The notes under the pieces were generated by a model, which was given only the letters and a program-made list of their open reading frames with translations, did not search any database and was not told where the DNA came from. The position numbers were made by a program, and so were the translations under genes. A DNA stretch of 64,000 bases from RDXT01 sp033765305 (GTDB lineage: Bacteria; Bacteroidota; Bacteroidia; J057): contig JANRID010000006.1 in NCBI GenBank assembly GCA_033765305.1, forward strand, positions 5,169 through 69,168, read 5' to 3'. Below, in pieces: positions 18,520-26,383 of the stretch (positions are counted from its first letter, which is position 1; every line of letters begins with the position of its first letter).

Positions 18520-19215
18520 TCAGCTGCGGCCCCTGCGGCGGGATTCCGCCTCGGCGTCGCCGGTGAAGGTCATCGACAGGGTGGTCGGTTCGGAGGGGTG
18601 AAATTGCAGCACCCCTTCGAAGTCGTAGATCGAGCCCCATTCGTAGAGGCGCTTCTGGCGGGATTCGCTGGCCCATTTGCCGTTGGTTTTGAGATCGCCG
18701 CCGAGCAGCATGCTCTCGGCGCTCACGGCAAGGGTCAGCGAAGCGCCTGCCGGCAGGCCGCTGACGGTGAAGCGCCGGAGCAGCTCGGCGCGGTTTTCGT
18801 TTTTCTGCGGCACATAGACGGGTTCCTCGGTCACGCGCACGATACGCCCATCCTGCAGTTTCAGCTCGTAGTGAAGCGCTACGGTGCTGTCGCCCAGGGT
18901 ATATCCGGCGAAGCGGACCGCAGGCCTGCGCGCCGTGCCGCCTTCTATGACTTCCCAGACCTGGCGGGCTGCCCCGGCAGGCTGGTACACGAGCGCTTCG
19001 GATTCCTTGCCGCTGCCGCCCCGCCAGGCTTTGAACAGCTCGCAGGTGGCTGCGTCATAGGCGATCCAAAGCCGCTGGTCCAGCGCGACGGTCACTGCGT
19101 GCGGCCGCCCCTCGGCAAGCCCCCGGAATACCCAGGGGTCTGCCGGCGCACGGAGCCCCGCCGCCAGCATGCAGCAGCCCAAGGCTGCCAGCCCAATGCC
19201 CAGAACAGATTTCAT
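18520..19215 (-). CDS. Secreted protein resembling the N-terminal region of large cytochrome/ThuA-associated proteins
   Basis: The 231-residue product starts MKSVLGIGLAALGCC with a signal sequence. The mature protein opens PWVFRGLAEGRPHAVTVALDQ and then has LWIAYDAATCELFKAWRGG, a pattern I associate with beta-rich extracellular regions attached to c-type cytochromes or glucose-dehydrogenase-like proteins in Bacteroidota and PVC bacteria. Here it is free-standing and has no CxxCH motif. Its stop is 40 bases from the MFS start and its own start is 11 bases after the isomerase stop, so it belongs to the carbohydrate operon. It may be a periplasmic binding or accessory factor; function is inference. 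Confidence 0.75.
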   Translation of the reverse strand: MKSVLGIGLAALGCCMLAAGLRAPADPWVFRGLAEGRPHAVTVALDQRLWIAYDAATCELFKAWRGGSGKESEALVYQPAGAARQVWEVIEGGTARRPAVRFAGYTLGDSTVALHYELKLQDGRIVRVTEEPVYVPQKNENRAELLRRFTVSGLPAGASLTLAVSAESMLLGGDLKTNGKWASESRQKRLYEWGSIYDFEGVLQFHPSEPTTLSMTFTGDAEAESRRRGRS

Positions 19216-19226
19216 ATCACTGATTG

Positions 19227-20282
19227 TCAGTCTATTCCCAGAATCCGGCGGTTGGTGGCCATGTCCACGCCGCTGTCGGCAAAGTCGTCGAAGGCTTTCT
19301 CTGTGGCTTTGATGAGGTGGTTGGCGATGAAGATCGCGCCTTCCTCCGCGCCTTGCTGGGAGTCCTTGATGCAGCATTCCCATTCCATCACCGCCCAGCC
19401 GTCGAAGCCGTACTGCGTCAGCTTGCTGAAGATGCCGCTGAAATCCACCTGTCCGTCGCCCAGCGAGCGGAAGCGCCCCGGCCGGTCCACCCAGCCCTGG
19501 TAGCCGCCATAGACCCCGGCCTTGCCCGTGGGGTTGAACTCGGCGTCCTTGACGTGGAACATCTTGATCCAGGGGTGGTAGAAGTCGATGAACTGGAGGT
19601 AGTCCAGCTGCTGTAGCATGAAATGGCTGGGGTCGTAGAGGATGTTCACGCGGCTGTGGTTGCCGGTGGCTTCGCGGAAGCGCTCCCAGGTGATGCCGTC
19701 GTGCAGGTCTTCGCCGGGGTGAATTTCATAGCAAAGGTCCACGCCTGCTGCGTCGAAAGCGTTGAGGATCGGGGTCCAGCGCTTGGCGAGTTCTGCAAAT
19801 GCAGCCTCTACAAGGCCGGCGGGCCGCTGCGGCCAGGGGTACATGTAAGGCCAGGCGAGCGCGCCGGAGAAGGTGACATGCGCAGACAGGCCGAGGTTGC
19901 GGCTGGCTTTGGCTGCCAGCATCAGCTGATCAACGGCCCATTCGGTGCGGGCCTTGGGATTGCCATGCACCGCGGCAGGCGCGAAGCCGTCAAACATCAG
20001 GTCGTAAGCCGGATGCACGGCCACGAGCTGGCCCTGGAGGTGGGTGGAGAGTTCGGTGATCTGCACCCCGGCTGCTGCTGCGATGCCCTGCAGGTCTTCG
20101 CAGTAGGTTTTGCTTTCGGCGGCCTGCCGGAGGTCGATGGCGCGGCTGTCCCAGGTCGGGATTTGCACCCCTACAAACCCCAGATCCGCAGCCCATTCGC
20201 AGATGGACTGGAAGCTGTTGAAGGGAGCAGCGTCGCCCATGAACTGGGCGAGGAAGATAGCAGGTCCTTTGATCGATTTCAT
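19227..20282 (-). CDS. TIM-barrel sugar phosphate isomerase/epimerase
   Basis: The 351-residue protein belongs to the xylose isomerase-like TIM-barrel (AP endonuclease family 2) superfamily. Metal-binding residues are visible in LCYEIHPGEDLHDG (Glu and His), NILYDPSHFMLQQ (Asp and His), KMFHVKDAEF and WAVMEWECCIKD. The start MKSIKGPAIFLAQFM fits the family; in-frame upstream residues do not. Members paired with Gfo/Idh oxidoreductases epimerise or isomerise oxidised sugars or inositols. It sits 60 bases after the oxidoreductase and 11 bases before the secreted protein gene. The specific sugar is unknown. Confidence 0.92.
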   Translation of the reverse strand: MKSIKGPAIFLAQFMGDAAPFNSFQSICEWAADLGFVGVQIPTWDSRAIDLRQAAESKTYCEDLQGIAAAAGVQITELSTHLQGQLVAVHPAYDLMFDGFAPAAVHGNPKARTEWAVDQLMLAAKASRNLGLSAHVTFSGALAWPYMYPWPQRPAGLVEAAFAELAKRWTPILNAFDAAGVDLCYEIHPGEDLHDGITWERFREATGNHSRVNILYDPSHFMLQQLDYLQFIDFYHPWIKMFHVKDAEFNPTGKAGVYGGYQGWVDRPGRFRSLGDGQVDFSGIFSKLTQYGFDGWAVMEWECCIKDSQQGAEEGAIFIANHLIKATEKAFDDFADSGVDMATNRRILGID

Positions 20283-20342
20283 GATACAGAAGCTGATGGG
20301 GAGGAACAATCCTGCGGAAACAAGATCCGGATGCCCGGCGCC

Positions 20343-21500
20343 TCAGTGGGCCGGGAAGGCATGCCATTTCTGGTCGGAATTGCCGGCGGCCACGACGGTT
20401 TCGATAAAGGCCATGCCGCGCACGCCGTCGTGCACGGTGGGGAAATCGAGGTCGAATTCGCCGGGTTCGCGGCTTTCAAGGCGGGCGCGCAGGGCGCGGG
20501 CGAAGTTGCGGTAGATATTGGCGAAGGCTTCAAGGTAGCCTTCGGGGTGGCCTGCGGGGATGCGCGCGTGCGCGCGTGCGCGCGCGGACAGCGCGCCTAC
20601 GCCGGTGCGGAGCACGCGCACGCCCTCCTGCGTCTTGTGCAGCAGGGTATTGGGCTCCATCTGGTGCCATTCGAGGCCGCCGGTCTCGCCATACACGCGG
20701 ATGCTGAGGCTGTTTTCCTCGCCGTTGCAGATCTGGCTGGCGTGCAGCACGCCTTTGGCGCCCTGCTCCAGGCGGAGCAGCACATTGCCGTCGTCGTCCA
20801 GCTGGCGGCCTTCGACGAAGGTGCTCAGGTCGGCACAGAGTTCGGTGATGCGCAGGCCGGTGATGTACTCGGCCAGGTTTTCGGCGTGGGTGCCGATGTC
20901 GCCCATGGAGCCTGCCGCGCCGGAGCGGGCGGGGTCGGTGCGCCAGCTGGCCTGTTTGGAGCCGCTGGCTTCGAGGAAGGTCGAGAGCCAGCCCTGGGGA
21001 TATTCCACGATCACCTTGCGGATCTTGCCGAGGGCACCGCTGCGGATCAGCTCGCGGGCCTCCTTGACCATCGGGTAGCCGGTGTAGTTGTGGGTGAGGG
21101 CGAACAGCAGGCCTGTGCGGTCCACGAGGGCAGCCAGCTCGCGGGCTTCGTCCATATTAAAGGCGAGGGGCTTGTCGCAGACCACGTGAAAGCCGTGCTC
21201 CAGGGCCATTTTAGCCGGGGGAAAGTGCATGTGGTTGGGCGTGACGATGGAGATGAAGTCCATGCGCTCGCCTTCGGGCAGCTCCTGCTCGCGGAGGATC
21301 ATCTCCTCGAAGCTGCCGTACACGCGGTGCTCCGGCAGAAAGAAGTCGCGGCCGGAGGCCCTGGATTTTTCGGGATCGCTGCTGAAGGCGCCGCATACCA
21401 GCTCGATCTCGCCATCGAGTGCTGCGGCCATCCGGTGCACTGCGCCGATGAAGGCGCCGCGGCCGCCGCCGACCATGCCCATGCGTATTTTTCTGCTCAT
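20343..21500 (-). CDS. Gfo/Idh/MocA family NAD(P)-dependent oxidoreductase
   Basis: The 385-residue protein begins SRKIRMGMVGGGRGAFIG, an N-terminal Rossmann nucleotide-binding loop. It has SIVTPNHMHFPPAKMALEHG and the dehydrogenase motif VVCDKPLA, whose lysine is the usual catalytic residue, then GSMGDIGTHAENLAEY with the conserved Asp/His pair. It is the first gene of the minus-strand carbohydrate operon, so it likely oxidises or reduces a sugar, perhaps forming 3-keto sugars for the isomerase (inference). The stretch ALSARARAHARIPAGHPEG is encoded partly by a perfectly alternating GC tract at 20561-20586. The upstream 420 bases hold its promoter and the divergent promoter for the large secreted protein. 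Confidence 0.94.
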   Translation of the reverse strand: MSRKIRMGMVGGGRGAFIGAVHRMAAALDGEIELVCGAFSSDPEKSRASGRDFFLPEHRVYGSFEEMILREQELPEGERMDFISIVTPNHMHFPPAKMALEHGFHVVCDKPLAFNMDEARELAALVDRTGLLFALTHNYTGYPMVKEARELIRSGALGKIRKVIVEYPQGWLSTFLEASGSKQASWRTDPARSGAAGSMGDIGTHAENLAEYITGLRITELCADLSTFVEGRQLDDDGNVLLRLEQGAKGVLHASQICNGEENSLSIRVYGETGGLEWHQMEPNTLLHKTQEGVRVLRTGVGALSARARAHARIPAGHPEGYLEAFANIYRNFARALRARLESREPGEFDLDFPTVHDGVRGMAFIETVVAAGNSDQKWHAFPAH

Positions 21501-21920
21501 CGTAGTCCAGATAGAGGAAGGTGTAGGATGCAGCCTAAGTTAAGTAAAAGCGGAAACATTGGCCGCAAGCACGCCGGATCGCCGGGCGAAATGGTTTTCG
21601 CAGCGGCAAATGCGGCGGCAGCCCAATAGTACGAAATATGGAAAATCCTCACAAGGGAGCCCGGCTGTGCGCAGCCTTGTAAGATCCGGGCGGCAGATGC
21701 TGTCCGCAGCCGGTGCCGGCGGTTGACCATTCCCGCCTGCATACCGGCCAGAGACAGGGGCAGGCGTGCCCGGACGTGCAAAACAGGCGCAAAAAGTGAC
21801 GGTTTGGCCCAATTCTCCAGAGATGGAACCATCCAGCCGTAAATTTACCCGAGTATATCTGCGCATGTCAGATTTCGGCTATTCGGTAAGGTTTCTTAAG
21901 GCAGTACTTTTATCACTCAT
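21501..21920. other. 420-base divergent intergenic region
   Basis: No gene is recognisable here on either strand; the open stretches show no family resemblance or sensible start. The right end holds a weak promoter for the secreted dehydrogenase gene: TTCG at 21882-21885, 19 bases, then TACTTTTA at 21905-21912, ending 8 bases before the ATG. Given that short distance the real start of transcription may be further upstream. The rest shows nothing I can name. Confidence 0.5.
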
Positions 21921-24900
21921 ATGCGTACACGTTTTTCACACGTTCTTCTTACGCTGCTGCTCCTCGTAGCGACGGGCATGGCGGCATGGGCACAGCCTGC
22001 GGGCTTTGTGAACGAAGAAGTATCCATCGGCTGGAATCAGGCCACGGGCTTCACCTGGGATCCGCTCGATCCGGACAAAATGTATGTCTGGGAAAAAGCG
22101 GGCAAACTGTGGTACATCGAAAATGGGGTCCGGAATGTGATTCTGGACATCAGCGAGGAAGTGGGCGACTGGGGCGACTACGGTTTGCTGAGTGTGGCAC
22201 TTGATCCGGAGTTCAACTCCAACGGCTTGATTTATTTGTATTATGTGGTGGACCGCCACCACCTGCTGTATTTCGGCACTCCTAACTACGTTTCGACTGC
22301 AAACGAACTCTACAACGCCACCATTGGCCGCATCACCCGCTATCAGCTGAGCGCTGCGACCAATTTCACCACAGTCGTCGCCAACAGCCGGACCATCCTG
22401 CTGGGCGAATCCATTACGACCGGCATTCCGATTTTGCATACCTCGCACGGGGTAGGCACCCTGCTCTTCGGCAAGGACGGCACCCTGCTGTGCTCCGTCG
22501 GCGACGGCGCCAGCTTCAACGGCGTGGACTTCGGCGGCGCCGGCCCGAACACCTATGCGGTGCAAGGCCTGGCCGACGGCATCATCACCGCCCAGGAGGA
22601 TGTGGGCGCCTTCCGCTCCCAGATGGTCAATTCCCTCAGCGGCAAGATCCTCCGCCTCGATCCGGCTACCGGCAACGGCATATCCAGCAACCCGTTCTTC
22701 GACGCCAATGCCCCCCGCGCTGCACGCTCCCGCGTCTGGGCCCTGGGCCTCCGCAACCCCTCCCGCATGGCCCTGAAGCCCAATACGGGCACGCACAATC
22801 CTGCCGACGCGCAGCCGGGCACCCTCCTCATCGGCGATGTGGGCTGGAAGACCTGGGAAGAGATGAACATCGTCACGGCCCCCGGCCAGAACTTCGGATG
22901 GCCGGTGTATGAAGGGATGGAAATCAACCCGGAGTACGACGCCATGGATACCTACAGCCTCGAAGCGCCCACGCCCGGCGGCTGCGCCCAGCCGTACTAC
23001 CGCTTCGAGCAGCTGATCCGCGACGGCGGCGCCGGCAACCCCACCTTCCCCGATCCCTGCAACCCCGGCCAGCAGATCAATCCGGCTGCGACCCGCCTCT
23101 TCGCCCACAGGAAACCTACCTTCGACTGGAATCAGGTCAACGTCCTGGCCCGCTATTCCGCAGGCGGCACCTTCAATAATGTGGGCTCCGGGAGCGTGCC
23201 CGGCCCGCAGTTCCGCGGCAATGCCTCCATCGGCGGCGCCTGGTACACCGGCGATGTGTATCCGGCAGAATATCAGGATACCTATTTCCACGGCGACTAC
23301 GGCCAGTCCTGGATCCGCGCCTTCAACTTCGACGCCAACATGGAGCCCGATTCCGTGCGCGACTTCTTCATCAACCAGAACAACGTGGGCCGCTTCGTCT
23401 TCATGGCGCAGCATCCCACCGAAGAGGTGATGTATTATGTCCGTTACACCAAAACGGCCGGCACCAATGTGGAGATCCGCCGCCTGGCCTACTACCCCGG
23501 CAACCTGCCGCCCGTGGCCGTAGCGACGTCCAATGTCTATTTCTCCGCCTCCAATTCCCTGACCGTCAACTTCAACGGCAGCCAGTCCTATGACCCGGAA
23601 GGCTCGAACCTGACCTATCTGTGGAACTTCGGCGATGGCTCCCCGACCAGCAATCAGCAAAATCCGGTCAAAAACTTCCTCGCAGCCCCCGGCGTGATGA
23701 CCTCCTACGATGTGACGCTGAAGGTGACCGATCAGCAAGGGCTGAGCAACACGGTGATGCTCACGATTTACCTCAACAACACGCCGCCTGTCATCAGCGC
23801 CACCAGCATCGATGCCGTTACGAGCTACTCCATTGTCAATCCGACAAACCTGAACCTCAGCGCTACGGTCAACGATGCCCAGACGCCGCTCAATCAGCTG
23901 GATTTCTCCTGGCAGACCGTCCTGCACCACAATGACCACACGCACCTCGAAGCCCTGGACCACAACCAGACCTCCGCGACTTCGCTCTTCCCCATCGGCT
24001 GCGACGGCCCGACGTATTTCTACCGCATCTACCTCACGGTGACCGATCCCGGCGGACTGGCCACGACCATCTACCGCGAAATTCACCCGGCCTGCTTCCC
24101 GCTGACGGAAGACGACCATGTGGAATACCACCTCGGCCAGGCTGTGCAGATTCCGGTGCTGGCCAACGACTTCTCCGAAGACGGCTTCAACCTCAACAGC
24201 TTCACCATCATCACCCCGCCTACCCACGGGAGTGTTTCCTACAACGCTGCAACCGGTGTCGTGACCTATACCCAGAACGGCACGGAGCAGTATCAGGATG
24301 TGTTCAGCTACAAGATCTCGGACCCCCAGGGCGACCAGTCGGATGTGGCTGTGGTGAACCTGGAATGGAAAGGCCCGCCGCAGCTGGTGATTGTGTCCCC
24401 TACCCAGGGATCCAAGGCTGACAATACCTTCCTGCCGGTCCGCTATGCCATCACCGGCGATACGACGCTCTTCCACCACCTCCGCGTAGTGGTCAACAAT
24501 GGCGTGCCTGCGGACGACTACACCATGGACCGCATCCATGAGATCTACAACATCGCCCAGGGCAACTATACGGTGCGCATGCACCTGGTGAAGGCCAACA
24601 ACCAGATCCTGTCCTATGCCGTGTCCTCCGATACGGTGAACTTCGACGCCATCCGCGTAGGCAACCGCGCCAAGCTGCGCATGGGCGTGCTCACCAACCT
24701 GGCCAGCGGCAGCTCCAACTGGCGGACCGTAACGCTGGATACCACCTACACCAAAATGGTCGTCGTGGCTACGGTGCAGTACAACTCGCCCAGCGATCTG
24801 CCTGCGGTGCCCCGCATCCGCAATGCCAGCAACGGCAATACCTTCCAGATTCAGGTGCAGAACCCCAGCGGCGCGGCACTGAGCGGCTACAAGGTCCATT

Positions 24901-26099
24901 ACATCGTGGCGGAAGAAGGCGCCTATACCCTGGCCCAGGACGGCATCAAAATGGAAGCCTACCGCAAGACCTCCAACAGAACGGCTCATGCCAACCAGTG
25001 GGCTTCTACCCGCGAAAACCGCGGCTCGACCAACACCTATGCGACGCCGGTGGTCGTAGGCTCCATCATGACGAACAACGACGCAGGCTGGTCGGTATTC
25101 TGGGCCTCCAGCGACCAGGAGGAGCACGCACCCAACCCGACCAAGGTCTTTGCCGGCAAGCATGTGGGCGAAGACGCCAATATCACCCGGGCCAACGAGA
25201 GCATCGGCTACATGATCTTCGAAAGCGGCCAGAGCATCGTGCGCGGGCGTCCGTTCACCGCTTCGCTCTCGCCTGAAGGGGTGATCTACGGCGTGGATAA
25301 CTCGCCGAACGGCTTCGAATACACGGTATCCGGCCTCCGCAAGCCCTTTGTGGCGGTGGCCAGCCAGGCCGGCATGGGCGACTACGACGGCTCCTGGGCC
25401 GTGCTGATGGGTGCCAATCCCTTCACCGCCGGCGGTCTCCGCCTTGCGCTGGACGAGGATCAGATCCTCGACGCCGAGCGCAGCCACAACACCGAGCAGG
25501 TAGGCGTGCTGATCGTGGACAGCGTGATCACGGCCCCGCCGGTCAGCTTCCCGGTCGAGCTGGTGTCGTTCAACGCGGTGCCCCGCAACGGCGTGGTGGA
25601 GCTGGAATGGGTGACCGCTTCCGAGCTGAACAGCGATGTGTTTGTCGTGGAGCGTTCGCAGAACGGGACGCAGTTTGAGGAAATCCTCCGCCAGGATGCC
25701 GCCGGCAACAGCACCCGCACCCTGCGCTACACCGACACCGACCGCAGCCCGCTGGCAGGCACGAGCTACTACCGCCTGAAGGAAATCGACATCGACGGCA
25801 CCACCTTCTACTCCAATGTAGTGGAAGTGACCCTCGGCGCCGCAGCCTTCCAGGTGCAGCCCAATCCGGTCCGCCGCGACCAGACGCTCCGGATTTCGCT
25901 CAGCACCGAGTATGGCGAACAGATCGAGCTGAGCCTGACCAACCTGCTGGGCCAGACGATCCTGACAGAAACGCATACGGCTTCGGCTGCCTTTACCCAG
26001 GCCAGCCTGCATATCGATCAGGTTCCGGCAGGCACCTATCTGCTCCGGGTACGCACCCGCAACGGGGAATGGATGGAGAAAGTACTGCTGCTGAATTAA
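21921..26099 (+). CDS. Very large secreted protein: glucose/sorbosone dehydrogenase domain, PKD and cadherin-like domains, T9SS type A tail
   Basis: The 1392-residue protein has a signal peptide (cleavage near residue 24). Residues 30-525 are a six-bladed propeller of the PQQ-dependent glucose/sorbosone dehydrogenase family (GYGLLSVALDPEF-like strand, HGVGTLLFGKDGTL, SLSGKILRLDP, RVWALGLRNPSRM, NFGWPVYEG). Residues 527-620 are a PKD domain (LTYLWNFGDGSPTS), about 730-815 a cadherin/Ig-like repeat, 913-1200 a beta-rich region I cannot name, and 1209-1300 a fibronectin-III-like stretch (VELEWVTASELNSDVFVVE). The last 80 residues (FQVQPNPVRR ... AGTYLLRVRTRNGEW) are a T9SS type A sorting domain. 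It is predicted to be exported through the outer membrane and attached to the surface, oxidising sugars or binding polysaccharide. A strong terminator follows. Confidence 0.93.
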   Translation: MRTRFSHVLLTLLLLVATGMAAWAQPAGFVNEEVSIGWNQATGFTWDPLDPDKMYVWEKAGKLWYIENGVRNVILDISEEVGDWGDYGLLSVALDPEFNSNGLIYLYYVVDRHHLLYFGTPNYVSTANELYNATIGRITRYQLSAATNFTTVVANSRTILLGESITTGIPILHTSHGVGTLLFGKDGTLLCSVGDGASFNGVDFGGAGPNTYAVQGLADGIITAQEDVGAFRSQMVNSLSGKILRLDPATGNGISSNPFFDANAPRAARSRVWALGLRNPSRMALKPNTGTHNPADAQPGTLLIGDVGWKTWEEMNIVTAPGQNFGWPVYEGMEINPEYDAMDTYSLEAPTPGGCAQPYYRFEQLIRDGGAGNPTFPDPCNPGQQINPAATRLFAHRKPTFDWNQVNVLARYSAGGTFNNVGSGSVPGPQFRGNASIGGAWYTGDVYPAEYQDTYFHGDYGQSWIRAFNFDANMEPDSVRDFFINQNNVGRFVFMAQHPTEEVMYYVRYTKTAGTNVEIRRLAYYPGNLPPVAVATSNVYFSASNSLTVNFNGSQSYDPEGSNLTYLWNFGDGSPTSNQQNPVKNFLAAPGVMTSYDVTLKVTDQQGLSNTVMLTIYLNNTPPVISATSIDAVTSYSIVNPTNLNLSATVNDAQTPLNQLDFSWQTVLHHNDHTHLEALDHNQTSATSLFPIGCDGPTYFYRIYLTVTDPGGLATTIYREIHPACFPLTEDDHVEYHLGQAVQIPVLANDFSEDGFNLNSFTIITPPTHGSVSYNAATGVVTYTQNGTEQYQDVFSYKISDPQGDQSDVAVVNLEWKGPPQLVIVSPTQGSKADNTFLPVRYAITGDTTLFHHLRVVVNNGVPADDYTMDRIHEIYNIAQGNYTVRMHLVKANNQILSYAVSSDTVNFDAIRVGNRAKLRMGVLTNLASGSSNWRTVTLDTTYTKMVVVATVQYNSPSDLPAVPRIRNASNGNTFQIQVQNPSGAALSGYKVHYIVAEEGAYTLAQDGIKMEAYRKTSNRTAHANQWASTRENRGSTNTYATPVVVGSIMTNNDAGWSVFWASSDQEEHAPNPTKVFAGKHVGEDANITRANESIGYMIFESGQSIVRGRPFTASLSPEGVIYGVDNSPNGFEYTVSGLRKPFVAVASQAGMGDYDGSWAVLMGANPFTAGGLRLALDEDQILDAERSHNTEQVGVLIVDSVITAPPVSFPVELVSFNAVPRNGVVELEWVTASELNSDVFVVERSQNGTQFEEILRQDAAGNSTRTLRYTDTDRSPLAGTSYYRLKEIDIDGTTFYSNVVEVTLGAAAFQVQPNPVRRDQTLRISLSTEYGEQIELSLTNLLGQTILTETHTASAAFTQASLHIDQVPAGTYLLRVRTRNGEWMEKVLLLN

Positions 26100-26124
26100 G
26101 AAACTATCCTTCCGGATGCAGAAG

Positions 26125-26149
26125 AAACCCGCCTCGCGGCGGGTTTTTT
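26125..26149 (+). terminator. Intrinsic terminator of the secreted dehydrogenase gene
   Basis: AAACCCGCC at 26125-26133 pairs perfectly with GGCGGGTTT at 26138-26146 around a TCGC loop and is followed by further T residues (six in a row from 26144). It lies 26 bases after the stop codon. A textbook rho-independent terminator. Confidence 0.9.
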
Positions 26150-26383
26150 CGTTTTCATGCGGCAGTTGCATGGCAGGCCGAAGCATGCCGGGACCTGCTG
26201 CCATTCCCGCGCAAAAACCGCCGCTTTCTTACATCTCGGAAATGGTCAATCCGGCACCGGCCTTCTGGCCGGGAGTTTGTTGCCGTCTGCACGGAGGCTG
26301 CCTGCTGCCCCGGCGGCAGCCCCGGTGATGCGATACTTCGGTTTTTTCCCCCATGATCTGATGGTGAATCAACTTCAGCACTC

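Noticed and set aside
19623..21629. A 668-codon frame antisense to the isomerase and Gfo/Idh genes
   Set aside because: It spans two well-supported genes and their gap and shows no domain.
21936..26204. A 1422-codon open frame antisense to the secreted dehydrogenase gene
   Set aside because: It mirrors the codon pattern of a GC-rich gene, has no recognisable domain, signal or start region, and the forward frame has clear domains along its full length.
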